A DNA stretch of 21,828 nucleotides. It comes from Deltaproteobacteria bacterium. Lineage in GTDB: Bacteria > Myxococcota > Polyangia > Haliangiales > Haliangiaceae. The stretch is taken from NCBI GenBank assembly GCA_018262455.1, contig JAGSPR010000054.1:1-21828 (forward strand), written 5' to 3'. The notes beneath the pieces were generated by a model. It was not told the DNA's origin, did no database searches, and was given only the letters and a program-made list of their open reading frames with translations. The translations under genes and the position numbers were made by a program. Position 1 is the stretch's first letter. Each line of letters begins with the position of its first letter. This document shows positions 1 to 6,219 of the stretch, one piece after another.

Positions 1-27
1 AAATGCCTGATCTTCCGTGATTTTGCG

Positions 28-64
28 TCTGGTATTCACCAGATCCGTCAAGCTGGTTTGACGG
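28..64. repeat. Two adjacent perfect stem-loops at the left edge
   Basis: Seen directly: TCTGGT (28-33) pairs with ACCAGA (38-43) across a 4-nt loop. One base later CCGTCAA (45-51) pairs with TTGACGG (58-64) across a 6-nt loop. The stretch 1-66 is visibly richer in A/T than its surroundings. There is no T-run after the second stem, so it is not a classical intrinsic terminator. It could be the 3' end of an upstream transcript, a double operator, or a small palindromic repeat. No gene is supported within 1-132. Confidence 0.5.
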
Positions 65-132
65 TTCGCCAGGACCGGGGCCCGCGGGGCAGACGCAGGG
101 TCAGCCGCGGCCGAAGCCGGCCCAGCTGACGC

Positions 133-138
133 TATGCT
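133..138 (+). promoter_or_regulatory. Putative -10 element TATGCT, leaderless start for the OmpA-domain gene
   Basis: TATGCT lies exactly 7 nt before the ATG at 146, with no Shine-Dalgarno between them and no clear -35 box. The same TAnnnT geometry precedes four other genes here (starts at 9823, 14824, 17885, 20733). An earlier in-frame ATG at 134 falls inside this hexamer, which favours 146 as the true start. Confidence 0.45.
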
Positions 139-145
139 GCATTCC

Positions 146-1207
146 ATGCGTGGCATCGCCTGGGTCGTCGTCATGGTCGTCGGCGTGCTCGTCGTCGTGC
201 TCGCTGGCGGGACCGCGGCGGCGCAGCCGGTCAGCTATCAGCTCAAGGGCGACGTCGCGGTCGGGCAGAAACCGCTGCTCGCCGTGACCGCCACCCGCAA
301 GGTGACCGACCTCCGCCTCGAGCTCGTGCGCGACGATGGCAAGCACTTCGTCGTCAACCACGCGGCGCTCGCCAAAGGCCAGGCGGTGAGCTTGCCGATC
401 GGCGATGGCGACGCGGGCAAGGCCTCGTACCAGGGCACGCTCTCGGCCCAGGTCGCGGGCGAAGGGCGGTGGAGCGGCGAGCTGACGTTCGACACGCTGG
501 TCCGCGCGCCGATCAAGGTCACCTACGACGCCGACCACCTCGATCTCGATCACCAGGTGCTGCAGTTCAAGCTGTCGCGCCCGGCCGGATCGGCGGAGCT
601 CGTCGTGATCGGCGAGGATGGCAAGCAGCTCGCGACCGGCGCCGCGACCTACAAGCAGCCAGCGCCCGACACGTGGCTGTCGATCAGCTGGACGCAGCCG
701 CCCGGCACGCACGTGATGATGCTGAAGCTGCGCGTGGTCGCGGCCGACGGGCTCGCCACCAACGTGGAGCTGATCCCGTGGTCGGTGACGGTCGAGCACG
801 AGGACGTCAACTTCGGCGTCGACAGCGCGGTCATCGAGCCCGGCGAGCGCGCGAAGCTCGACGCCAGCGTCGCCAAGATCAACCTGGTCGTGAAGCGCAG
901 CGAACGGTTCCTCCAGCTGAAGCTCTACGTGGCCGGGCACACCGATACCGTCGGGACCACCGCGAAGAACCGCGCGCTCTCGCAGAACCGCGCGCGCGCG
1001 ATCGCGAGCTACCTGCGTCGCCAGGGAGTCACGATCCCGATCGCGTTCGCGGGGTTCGGCGAGGAGGTGCTCAAGGTCAAGACGGCCGACGCGACCGACG
1101 AGCGTGCGAATCGCCGCGCCGACTACGTCATCGGCCCCGCTGCCGGCGCGCCCCCGTTCAAGGGCGCGTACACCCACGTACGAGCCCCCTGGCAGCAGCT
1201 CCGCTGA
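146..1207 (+). CDS. Secreted OmpA C-terminal-domain protein (peptidoglycan-associated)
   Basis: Encodes 353 residues. Residues 1-26 form a signal peptide: Met-Arg, a long Val-rich hydrophobic core, and an AAA|Q cleavage site. Residues about 27-215 are beta-rich and not recognised. Residues about 221-330 are an OmpA C-terminal domain with GHTDTVG (264-270), LSQNRARAI (278-286) and NRRADY (322-327). The Asp of GHTD (267) and the Arg of NRAR (282) match the pair that binds meso-diaminopimelate in this family. The protein is therefore likely periplasmic or outer-membrane-associated and tethers to peptidoglycan. The N-terminal part is not an obvious beta-barrel, so it is an OmpA-domain protein rather than a classical porin. 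An ATG at 134 would add four residues; 146 is preferred because it gives a cleaner signal peptide and sits 7 nt after TATGCT. Confidence 0.9.
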   Translation: MRGIAWVVVMVVGVLVVVLAGGTAAAQPVSYQLKGDVAVGQKPLLAVTATRKVTDLRLELVRDDGKHFVVNHAALAKGQAVSLPIGDGDAGKASYQGTLSAQVAGEGRWSGELTFDTLVRAPIKVTYDADHLDLDHQVLQFKLSRPAGSAELVVIGEDGKQLATGAATYKQPAPDTWLSISWTQPPGTHVMMLKLRVVAADGLATNVELIPWSVTVEHEDVNFGVDSAVIEPGERAKLDASVAKINLVVKRSERFLQLKLYVAGHTDTVGTTAKNRALSQNRARAIASYLRRQGVTIPIAFAGFGEEVLKVKTADATDERANRRADYVIGPAAGAPPFKGAYTHVRAPWQQLR

Positions 1208-1215
1208 CCGGAGTG

Positions 1216-1250
1216 GGGGGCCACGGCCCGGGGTGTCCCTTGCGGCCCCC
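1216..1250 (+). terminator. Possible terminator hairpin after the OmpA-domain gene
   Basis: GGGGGCC (1216-1222) is complementary to GGCCCCC (1244-1250). The 21-nt loop itself contains the palindrome CCCGGG. It begins 9 nt after the stop codon. No T-tract follows, so termination at this hairpin is a guess from position and stem strength. Confidence 0.35.
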
Positions 1251-1280
1251 AACCCCCTTCGGTCACGCGCCTGTGGTCTC

Positions 1281-1314
1281 AGGATCTTGGATGAGGATCG
1301 TTCATTGCAGGATC
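1281..1314 (+). repeat. Three direct AGGATC repeats
   Basis: AGGATC occurs at 1281-1286, 1294-1299 and 1309-1314, with start-to-start distances of 13 and 15 bp. The repeats end 7 bp before the start of the small membrane protein at 1322. The last copy also supplies its AGGA Shine-Dalgarno-like sequence. Binding sites for a regulator are one reading; chance is another. Confidence 0.4.
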
Positions 1315-1321
1315 TCCGGGC

Positions 1322-1726
1322 ATGGGGGGGTTCGCCATCTGTCTGGCGGTGGTCGGCTTGTTCGCCGTGGTCGGCTGGGTGTTCCGCCAGTCCGGGCGAC
1401 CCAGCGATGGAGTCCCCACGCCGGCGCTCGACGAACCGCCCGACGAGGACATCCACCACGCCGCCCACCTGCGCGCCGTGCGTGCCCGCACCGTACGGTC
1501 GAGTGCTTCGGAGGCGCAGGCCGCTCGACTGGCGCGTGGCAGTGACCCGCCGCCGATCGCGGAGGTCGCGTCCGGCGAGTTCATGATCCGCTTGATGCCC
1601 GATGCGCCGCGGCCCGATGCGAAGCGCGCGACCACCCATCGGCCGCGCGTCACCGAGCAGGGAGCTTCGTCGCGTAGTATCCAAATACGCCGGTCAAAGC
1701 GACCTTCAGGAGCGGGCTCGTCTTGA
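1322..1726 (+). CDS. Hypothetical single-pass membrane protein
   Basis: Encodes 134 residues and is not recognised. Residues 2-21 form one hydrophobic segment (Gly-Gly-Phe-Ala to Val-Phe), followed by a charged region rich in Arg, Ala and Pro. It looks like an N-terminally anchored membrane protein with a disordered tail. Third positions are strongly G/C up to about residue 113. After that, codon choice deteriorates where the frame runs antisense to the DUF883-like gene; the overlap is 77 bp (1650-1726), convergent. AGGA lies about 9 nt before the ATG. The tail may be non-native, for example after loss of an earlier stop or a frameshift, or the whole frame may be spurious. The hydrophobic start and codon bias make a real gene slightly more likely. 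Confidence 0.5.
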   Translation: MGGFAICLAVVGLFAVVGWVFRQSGRPSDGVPTPALDEPPDEDIHHAAHLRAVRARTVRSSASEAQAARLARGSDPPPIAEVASGEFMIRLMPDAPRPDAKRATTHRPRVTEQGASSRSIQIRRSKRPSGAGSS

Positions 1727-1949
1727 TCCGCATCGCGAGGTAGCCGATCCCGAACGCGATCGCCACGCTCTTCAGCGGGTTGGCCGTGATGAAGGCCGCC
1801 AGCCGGGCGTAGGCGTGTTCGGAGACGTCCCCGACCCGGCCCTTGATCGCGTCGACGGTCTCGACCCCGTCATCGACGAGGCGCTGGACGCTGTCCTTGA
1901 TCGAGGGGGTGGAACTGGAGCCGGGAGCCGTCACAGGTTCGTGGTTCAT
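1650..1949 (-). CDS. DUF883/YqjD-ElaB-like small membrane-anchored protein
   Basis: Encodes 99 residues. Residues 15-48 are a soluble, probably helical segment. It is followed by a Pro-Leu-Lys-Ser-Val-Ala-Ile-Ala-Phe-Gly-Ile-Gly-Tyr hydrophobic stretch (59-73) and a second hydrophobic stretch (80-94). The pattern of helix, then N-P-x-K-S-V, then a Gly-rich membrane anchor resembles the DUF883 family. In E. coli that family includes YqjD and ElaB, stationary-phase inner-membrane proteins that bind ribosomes. The frame is open further upstream to 2108, but 1949 has GGAG 6 nt before it. The upstream part reads as low-complexity Arg/Ala, so 1949 is chosen. A sigma-54-like promoter lies about 36 bp upstream, consistent with stress or starvation control. 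It converges on the 1322-1726 frame and overlaps it. Confidence 0.75.
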   Translation of the reverse strand: MNHEPVTAPGSSSTPSIKDSVQRLVDDGVETVDAIKGRVGDVSEHAYARLAAFITANPLKSVAIAFGIGYLAMRIKTSPLLKVALTGVFGYYATKLPAR

Positions 1950-1977
1950 GGGATTCTCCGTCCGTGAGTGCAAGCCA

Positions 1978-1993
1978 GCCAAAAGCATTTGGC
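1978..1993. repeat. Inverted repeat GCCAAA-N4-TTTGGC
   Basis: Perfect 6-bp arms (1978-1983 and 1988-1993) separated by AGCA. It lies inside the putative sigma-54 promoter of the DUF883-like gene and could be an operator overlapping that promoter. Confidence 0.4.
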
Positions 1994-1999
1994 GTGCCG
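1985..1999 (-). promoter_or_regulatory. Candidate sigma-54 (-24/-12) promoter for the DUF883-like gene
   Basis: Read on the minus strand this is CGGCACG-CCAA-ATGC-TT. The sigma-54 consensus is TGGCACG-N4-TTGC-W. The invariant GG (1998-1997) and GC (1986-1985) are separated by exactly 10 bases, and the CACG of the -24 box is intact. The mismatches are T to C at the first position and T to A before TGC. Transcription would start near 1974, giving a 25-nt leader with GGAG 6 nt before the ATG. Sigma-54 use also needs an enhancer-binding protein site upstream, which was not identified. Confidence 0.5.
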
Positions 2000-2106
2000 A
2001 ACGAGCGCGATGCCAGCGACCGTCCGAGCCACGGGTGGCCGCGCCGGCTGGCGCGGCTGGCGGGCGCGAGCGCCCAGCGTGACGGGACTGCCTCGGAGCC
2101 CGCGCC

Positions 2107-2910
2107 ATGACCCCGCGGCGCTTCGCACGCTACGTCGCCCTCGGTGACAGCACGACCGAGGGCCTCGACGATCCCGACGGTGCCGGTGGCTATCGCGGCT
2201 GGGCCAACCGACTCGCCGAGCGCATCGCGGCGCACCAGGGCTCGGTGGCCTACGCCAACCTCGGGATCCGCGGCCGGTGCGCGCGGCAGATCAAGGACGA
2301 ACAGCTCGGTCCCGCGCTCGCCCTGCGCCCCGATCTCGCGACCGTGGTCGCAGGCATGAACGATCTCCTGCGTGCGAGCTTCGATGCCCGCGCGATCGCG
2401 GCCGACATCGGAGACATGCAGCGCACGTTGATCGATCGCGGCTGCGTCGTCCTCACGTTCACGATTCCCGATATCTCGCGCCGCCTCACGAGGGGCCCGT
2501 TCGCCCGGATCCTGTCGGACCGCACGCGCGCGCTCGACGACGAGCTCCGCCGCGTATCCCGCGCGTCCGGAGCCATCCTGCTCGACCTCGCGAGCCACGC
2601 GCTCGCGTCCGATCCCCGGATGTGGAGTCGCGATCGCTTGCACGCGAACGCCTCCGGCCACACGCGGATCGCCGACGCCCTCGCCTGGGCACTCGCGCTC
2701 CCCGGCTCCGACGATCGCTGGCTGGAAGCGTTGCCGGCCGCGCCGCCGATGCCACTGCGTGCCCGGATCACCGAAGACCTCCGGTGGGGACGCGACTACC
2801 TGCTGCCGTGGCTGTGGAGCCGCGTCCAGGGGCGCTCGGCCGGCGATCACCAGACCCCGAAGATCCCGTCGCTGATCCAGGTCCTGGCTGCCGCCCCGCA
2901 CGACGGATGA
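2107..2910 (+). CDS. SGNH/GDSL-family hydrolase (esterase or lipase-like)
   Basis: Encodes 267 residues. Block I is YVALGDSTTEG with catalytic Ser15. Block II is around Gly53 in NLGIRG. Block III is AGMND with Asn85. Block V is DRLHAN with Asp176 and His179. All four SGNH residues are present. The family hydrolyses ester bonds in lipids, acylated sugars or peptidoglycan; the substrate cannot be told. There is no signal peptide, so the enzyme is probably cytoplasmic. The ATG at 2107 is preceded by GGAG with 8-nt spacing. The gene is divergent from the DUF883-like gene. The C-terminal 50 residues after the SGNH core are helical and unassigned. Its stop codon lies within a 7-bp hairpin. Confidence 0.9.
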   Translation: MTPRRFARYVALGDSTTEGLDDPDGAGGYRGWANRLAERIAAHQGSVAYANLGIRGRCARQIKDEQLGPALALRPDLATVVAGMNDLLRASFDARAIAADIGDMQRTLIDRGCVVLTFTIPDISRRLTRGPFARILSDRTRALDDELRRVSRASGAILLDLASHALASDPRMWSRDRLHANASGHTRIADALAWALALPGSDDRWLEALPAAPPMPLRARITEDLRWGRDYLLPWLWSRVQGRSAGDHQTPKIPSLIQVLAAAPHDG

Positions 2911-2925
2911 GCCCTCCCAGGGCTC
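2909..2925 (+). terminator. Hairpin overlapping the stop codon of the SGNH hydrolase
   Basis: GAGCCCT (2909-2915), loop CCC, AGGGCTC (2919-2925) form a perfect 7-bp stem that begins inside the TGA stop. No T-run follows. It may act as a terminator or 3'-end stabiliser; its role is inferred only from its position. Confidence 0.45.
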
Positions 2926-2971
2926 GCGGGAGCGCATGCGCCGTTCCCGGGTGGGTCGGTGTCGCTCAGCC

Positions 2972-2983
2972 CACCACGTGGTG
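2972..2983. promoter_or_regulatory. Perfect 12-bp palindrome CACCACGTGGTG, putative operator upstream of cysH
   Basis: A perfect 12-bp dyad centred 50 bp before the APS reductase start, in the 117-bp gap after the SGNH hydrolase. A second palindrome, GCGCATGCGC, lies at 2932-2941. The position fits an operator for the sulfur operon, possibly for the LysR regulator of this locus, but the motif is not repeated before the sulfite reductase operon. Confidence 0.45.
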
Positions 2984-3027
2984 AGTCTTGGTTTGGTAAG
3001 GGTAGTGCTCCCACGGGCAGATGCGTA

Positions 3028-3795
3028 ATGATGCAGGTGATGGGGATTGCGCCGCCGGAGATCGCTGGACTCGCCAGCGAGTACGCGGCGCGCGGGCCAC
3101 AGGAGTTGCTCGAGCTCGCGTTCGAGCGGTTCGAGAACATCGCGATCTCGTTCAGTGGCGCAGAAGATGTCGCCCTGATCGACATGGCGACGCGGATCCG
3201 GCCCGGCGTCATGGTGTTCGGCCTGGATACCGGTCGGCTGCACGGAGAGACCTATCGGTTGTTCGAGAAGGTGCGCGAGCGCTACGGCATCACGCTCGAC
3301 GTGCTGTCCCCGGACTCGCTCGCGGTCGAGCGACTCGTCCGTGACAAGGGCCTGTTCAGCTTCTACAAGGATGGCCACACCGAGTGCTGCAGCATCCGGA
3401 AGGTGGTCCCGCTGAAGCGCAAGCTCGCGACCCTCGACGCGTGGATCACCGGGCAGCGCAAGGACCAGAGCCCGAGCACGCGCGCGAACATCCCGGTCCT
3501 CCAGGAAGACGCCGCGTTCTCGAGCGCCGAGCGCCGGCTCGTCAAGCTCAACCCACTCGCGAACTGGTCGTCCGCCGACGTGTGGCGGTACATCCGCGAC
3601 AACGACGTCCCGTACAACGAGCTCCACGCACAGGGGTTCAGCAGCATCGGCTGCGAGCCCTGTACCCGTGCCGTGCTGCCGAATCAGCACGAACGAGAGG
3701 GCCGGTGGTGGTGGGAGGAAGCGACGATCAAGGAGTGTGGGCTCCACGTCGCGCCCCCGAAGGCGGCCCCGAGGTCCCCGAGGTCGGGACGATGA
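3028..3795 (+). CDS. cysH: Assimilatory adenylyl-sulfate (APS) reductase, [4Fe-4S] type
   Basis: Encodes 255 residues and reduces APS to sulfite and AMP in the cytoplasm. The nucleotide-binding loop is SFSGAED (41-47), followed by LDTGR (66-70). Cys120-Cys121 (ECC) and Cys209/Cys212 (GCEPC) are the four ligands that mark the [4Fe-4S]-containing APS reductases, as opposed to cluster-free PAPS reductases such as E. coli CysH. The C-terminal ECGLH with catalytic Cys237 is present. Using APS directly means no APS kinase is required. The frame is open to 2959; the ATG at 3028 is preferred because upstream codons are not family-like, but ATGs at 3031 and 3040 are also possible and no Shine-Dalgarno is convincing. 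It is the first gene of a four-gene sulfur operon and overlaps the next gene by ATGA. Confidence 0.93.
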   Translation: MMQVMGIAPPEIAGLASEYAARGPQELLELAFERFENIAISFSGAEDVALIDMATRIRPGVMVFGLDTGRLHGETYRLFEKVRERYGITLDVLSPDSLAVERLVRDKGLFSFYKDGHTECCSIRKVVPLKRKLATLDAWITGQRKDQSPSTRANIPVLQEDAAFSSAERRLVKLNPLANWSSADVWRYIRDNDVPYNELHAQGFSSIGCEPCTRAVLPNQHEREGRWWWEEATIKECGLHVAPPKAAPRSPRSGR

Positions 3796-4127
3796 CGCAC
3801 GTCACGTTCGTCAAGAAGATCAAGTCCGACGGCACTCCGTGTCGGAAGTGCGCCGAGGTCGAAGACCGGCTCCACTCGGCCGGCCTGATGGCGCGCATCG
3901 ATCACACAGCGATCGCCGACGAGCGAGATCCCGACTCCGAGGGGATGAAGCTGGCCGCGGAGCTCGGGATCGACGCGGCGCCGTTCTTCGTCGTGACCAC
4001 GAACGGTGCGCGGACCGTGTACACGTCCTATGTGAAGGTCCTCAAGGAGGTCTTGGTGGCCCCGATCAGCGAAGCCGAAGAGGCCAAGGAGATCTTGGCG
4101 CGGAATGATGACCTCGACTTCCTGTGA
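3792..4127 (+). CDS. Thioredoxin/glutaredoxin-like CxxC protein coupled to APS reductase
   Basis: Encodes 111 residues. A short beta-strand (THVTFVKK) leads into the motif Cys17-Arg-Lys-Cys20. A helix, an Asp/Glu-rich segment and an Ala-Pro turn (Ala63-Pro64) at the cis-proline position of the thioredoxin fold follow. The active-site sequence PCRKC differs from WCGPC of thioredoxins. The start overlaps the cysH stop (ATGA, 3792-3795), implying translational coupling. APS reductases need two electrons from thioredoxin or glutaredoxin after the Cys-thiosulfonate intermediate forms. A dedicated electron donor is therefore the natural inference; it is not proven by sequence. The C-terminal 25 residues are acidic and helical. 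Plain thioredoxin-fold assignment is fairly secure; the partner assignment rests on gene order. Confidence 0.8.
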   Translation: MTHVTFVKKIKSDGTPCRKCAEVEDRLHSAGLMARIDHTAIADERDPDSEGMKLAAELGIDAAPFFVVTTNGARTVYTSYVKVLKEVLVAPISEAEEAKEILARNDDLDFL

Positions 4128-4154
4128 GCCCCTGGGTCGTGCGTCCGGCCGAAG

Positions 4155-4168
4155 CCCCCGCAAGGGGG
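4155..4168 (+). other. GC hairpin in the redoxin-permease gap
   Basis: CCCCC (4155-4159), loop GCAA, GGGGG (4164-4168): a 5-bp stem closed by a GNRA-type tetraloop. It is the first of two hairpins between the redoxin and the permease. No T-tract follows. Confidence 0.45.
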
Positions 4169-4184
4169 ACCCCTCGCCCAAGGT

Positions 4185-4215
4185 GGTTTCGGTCCTCAGG
4201 ACGCGGACCGAAACC
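4185..4215 (+). other. Perfect 11-bp inverted repeat before the sulfate permease gene
   Basis: GGTTTCGGTCC (4185-4195) and GGACCGAAACC (4205-4215) are exact reverse complements with a 9-nt spacer. The repeat ends 20 nt before the permease ATG. It could act as an intra-operon attenuator, an mRNA processing or stability element that sets different levels for reductase and permease, or a DNA operator. This is the longest perfect inverted repeat noticed between genes in the window. Confidence 0.6.
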
Positions 4216-4235
4216 GATCGACTGGCTCGGGGCCG

Positions 4236-5207
4236 ATGGCGACGCCCGTGGTGAACGTTCTCCTCGTCGCGTTTTCGAGCTTCTTCGCGTTGAACATGGG
4301 CGGCACGGGGTTCAGCCCCGCGTTCTCCGCCGCGCTCGGCGCGAACCTCATCCGACGGACGGCGGCGCTCCTGCTGTTCGCGACCTTCGTCGGCATCGGG
4401 GCACTCCTCGTCGGAGAGAACGTCGTGAAGACGCTCGGCGCTGGCTTCGTGCCGCCGGAGACGATCGATCGGCCGACGGCGCTCGTGCTGGTCGCCGCGG
4501 CCGCGGGCGCGCTGTTCCTGGCGAACGTCGCGAGGATCCCGCAATCGACGACCTGGGTCACGGTGTTCGCGCTGATCAGCCTTGGCATGGTTCGAGGGAA
4601 CCTGAGCTGGCACACGTTCGTGTTCAGGCTGCTGCCGGCGTGGCTGACCATCCCGCCCGTGGCGTTCCTCGCCACCTGGTTGTTCGCCCGGCGGCTCTAT
4701 CCGCTCCGCGGCTGGAACTACCGCCTGTACGAGCACCTCACCAAGCACGAATGGAAGCTGCGCGCGCTCGTCATCGCGTCGTCGTGCTATGTCGCGCTGG
4801 GAATCGGTGCCAGCAACGTGCCGAACGTCGTCGCGCCGCTCGCGACCGCCGGCGTGTTCAGCGTGCAGACCGGCATGCTGCTGTTCACCCCGGTGTTCGC
4901 GCTGGGCGGCCTGGTGTTCTCCCGGACGGCGAAGACGATCGGCAGCGAGGTCGTCCCGCTCGGGCTCTACTCCGCGACGATCATCAATGTCGTCGTCGGT
5001 TCGCTCATCCTCGCGAGCGCCAGGCTCGGGATCCCACAATCACTCGTGCAGGCGCAGGTGCTGTGCGTGTTCGCGATCGCGTTCGCCAAGGAGGGCGGGC
5101 ACGGGCTGCTCCGGCACCGCATGCTTCGCAAGATCGTCCTGCTGTGGATCGGCGCTCCGCTGGTCGCAGCGGCCCTGGTCGCGCTGCAGCTCCTGATGTT
5201 CGACTGA
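4236..5207 (+). CDS. cysP: PiT-family permease, probable sulfate transporter (CysP-like)
   Basis: Encodes 323 residues with about nine hydrophobic segments. The two inverted PiT repeats are seen at residues 18-39 (ALNMGGTGFSPAFSAALGAN) and 189-203 (GIGASNVPNVVAPLA). These are the positions of the GANDxxN-type signatures of inorganic phosphate transporters. The N-terminal half is diverged as in the CysP/YlnA branch, which imports sulfate in Bacillus subtilis. Its place between APS reductase and cysteine synthase supports sulfate rather than phosphate, replacing the multisubunit CysTWA ABC importer. Substrate is therefore inferred from context. It acts at the inner membrane as an ion-coupled symporter. 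The start ATG follows a weak GGGG sequence. The gene is separated from the upstream redoxin by 108 bp containing two hairpins, so it may be expressed at a different level. Confidence 0.85.
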   Translation: MATPVVNVLLVAFSSFFALNMGGTGFSPAFSAALGANLIRRTAALLLFATFVGIGALLVGENVVKTLGAGFVPPETIDRPTALVLVAAAAGALFLANVARIPQSTTWVTVFALISLGMVRGNLSWHTFVFRLLPAWLTIPPVAFLATWLFARRLYPLRGWNYRLYEHLTKHEWKLRALVIASSCYVALGIGASNVPNVVAPLATAGVFSVQTGMLLFTPVFALGGLVFSRTAKTIGSEVVPLGLYSATIINVVVGSLILASARLGIPQSLVQAQVLCVFAIAFAKEGGHGLLRHRMLRKIVLLWIGAPLVAAALVALQLLMFD

Positions 5208-5245
5208 TTCGCTCGTCCTGCTCGTCATGTTCATCCGGGGGTGCC

Positions 5246-6199
5246 ATGGACCAACGCCAAGCCAAGAAGACCGGTCACGAGATCGCCAACGACGTGACCG
5301 AGCTCACCGGCAACACGCCGATCGTGAGGATCAACCGGCTCCGCGAGCCCGGCTCGGCCGAGATCCTCGCCAAGCTCGAGCTGTTCAGCCCATCGGGGAG
5401 CATCAAGGACCGCGTCGCGCTCAACATGATCGAGCGGGCCGAAGAGGAAGGGCTGATCCAGCAAGACACCGTCGTCATCGAGGCGAGCTCGGGCAATACG
5501 GGGATCGGGCTCGCGATGGTGTGCGCGGCGCGCGGGTATCGCTGCATCATCGTGATCCCCGACTCGATGAGCCTCGAGCGGATCTTCTTGCTCCGCCGGT
5601 TCGGCGCCGAGGTCGTGCTGACGCCGGCGCGCGATGACATCGCCGGCGCGGTCCGCAAGGTCGAGGAGCTCGCGAAGAAGCACCCGAAGACCTTCGTGCC
5701 GTTTCAGTTCAAGAATCGCTGGAACCCCGACACCCACCGCCGCACCACCGCGCTCGAGATCCTGCAGGCGACCGACGGCCGGATCGACGCGTTCGTCGCC
5801 GGCATCGGCACCGGCGGCACGATCACCGGCGTCGGCAGCGTCCTCAAGGAGCGCGTGCCCGGCATCCGCATCATCGCGGTCGAGCCGACGCGGTCGGCGG
5901 TGCTCGGCGGCGGCAAGCTCGACTCGCACCGGATCCAGGGCATCGGCCCGGGGTTCGTTCCCGAGGTGCTCGATCGCAGCGTGATCGATGAGGCGCGGAG
6001 CGTGTCCGACAGGGATGCGTTCGAGCAGATGAAGCTGCTCGCGGCGCGCGAGGGCATCCTCGCCGGGATCTCCGCCGGTGCGGCGTTCCACGTCGCGCTC
6101 CAGATCGCGCGCGAGCTCGGTGAGGGCAAGCGCGTCGTCACCGTGTTCGGCGACACCGGCGAGCGCTACCTGACCATCCAGCATTACTTCGAGTTCTGA
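5246..6199 (+). CDS. cysK: Cysteine synthase (O-acetylserine sulfhydrylase)
   Basis: Encodes 317 residues, the usual length. It forms L-cysteine from O-acetyl-L-serine and sulfide with pyridoxal phosphate. Lys54 in SGSIKDR is the Schiff-base lysine. SSGNTG (81-86) is the substrate-binding loop, GTGGT (188-192) binds the cofactor phosphate, and GISAGAA (274-280) and DTGERYL (303-309) are also conserved. The start ATG has GGGGG about 5 nt upstream. It is the last gene of the left operon and makes use of the sulfide produced by the sulfite reductase encoded 1.4 kb away. A cystathionine beta-synthase or CysM role is possible by family, but the motifs fit CysK best. Serine acetyltransferase, its usual partner, is not in this window. 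Confidence 0.94.
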   Translation: MDQRQAKKTGHEIANDVTELTGNTPIVRINRLREPGSAEILAKLELFSPSGSIKDRVALNMIERAEEEGLIQQDTVVIEASSGNTGIGLAMVCAARGYRCIIVIPDSMSLERIFLLRRFGAEVVLTPARDDIAGAVRKVEELAKKHPKTFVPFQFKNRWNPDTHRRTTALEILQATDGRIDAFVAGIGTGGTITGVGSVLKERVPGIRIIAVEPTRSAVLGGGKLDSHRIQGIGPGFVPEVLDRSVIDEARSVSDRDAFEQMKLLAAREGILAGISAGAAFHVALQIARELGEGKRVVTVFGDTGERYLTIQHYFEF

Positions 6200-6219
6200 C
6201 CGGCCAGGATCGCGGGCGT

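Noticed and set aside
101..1684. Long minus-strand open frame (about 527 codons) opposite the OmpA-domain gene
   Set aside because: Arg/Asp-rich translation without domains; it is antisense to a clear OmpA-domain gene and results from G/C third-position bias.
2911..3027. SAM-type riboswitch before the sulfur operon
   Set aside because: Only simple palindromes are seen; no multi-helix junction or conserved riboswitch core was recognised, and the gap is short.
3005..3028. Seven-codon leader frame (GTG to TAA) just before cysH, with TAATG overlap
   Set aside because: AAGGG lies too close to the GTG and the peptide has no Cys or Met codons that would suit attenuation by sulfur amino acids; probably chance.
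1870..3747. Minus-strand open frame of about 625 codons opposite the SGNH hydrolase and cysH
   Set aside because: Antisense to two genes with intact catalytic motifs; low-complexity translation with no recognisable family.
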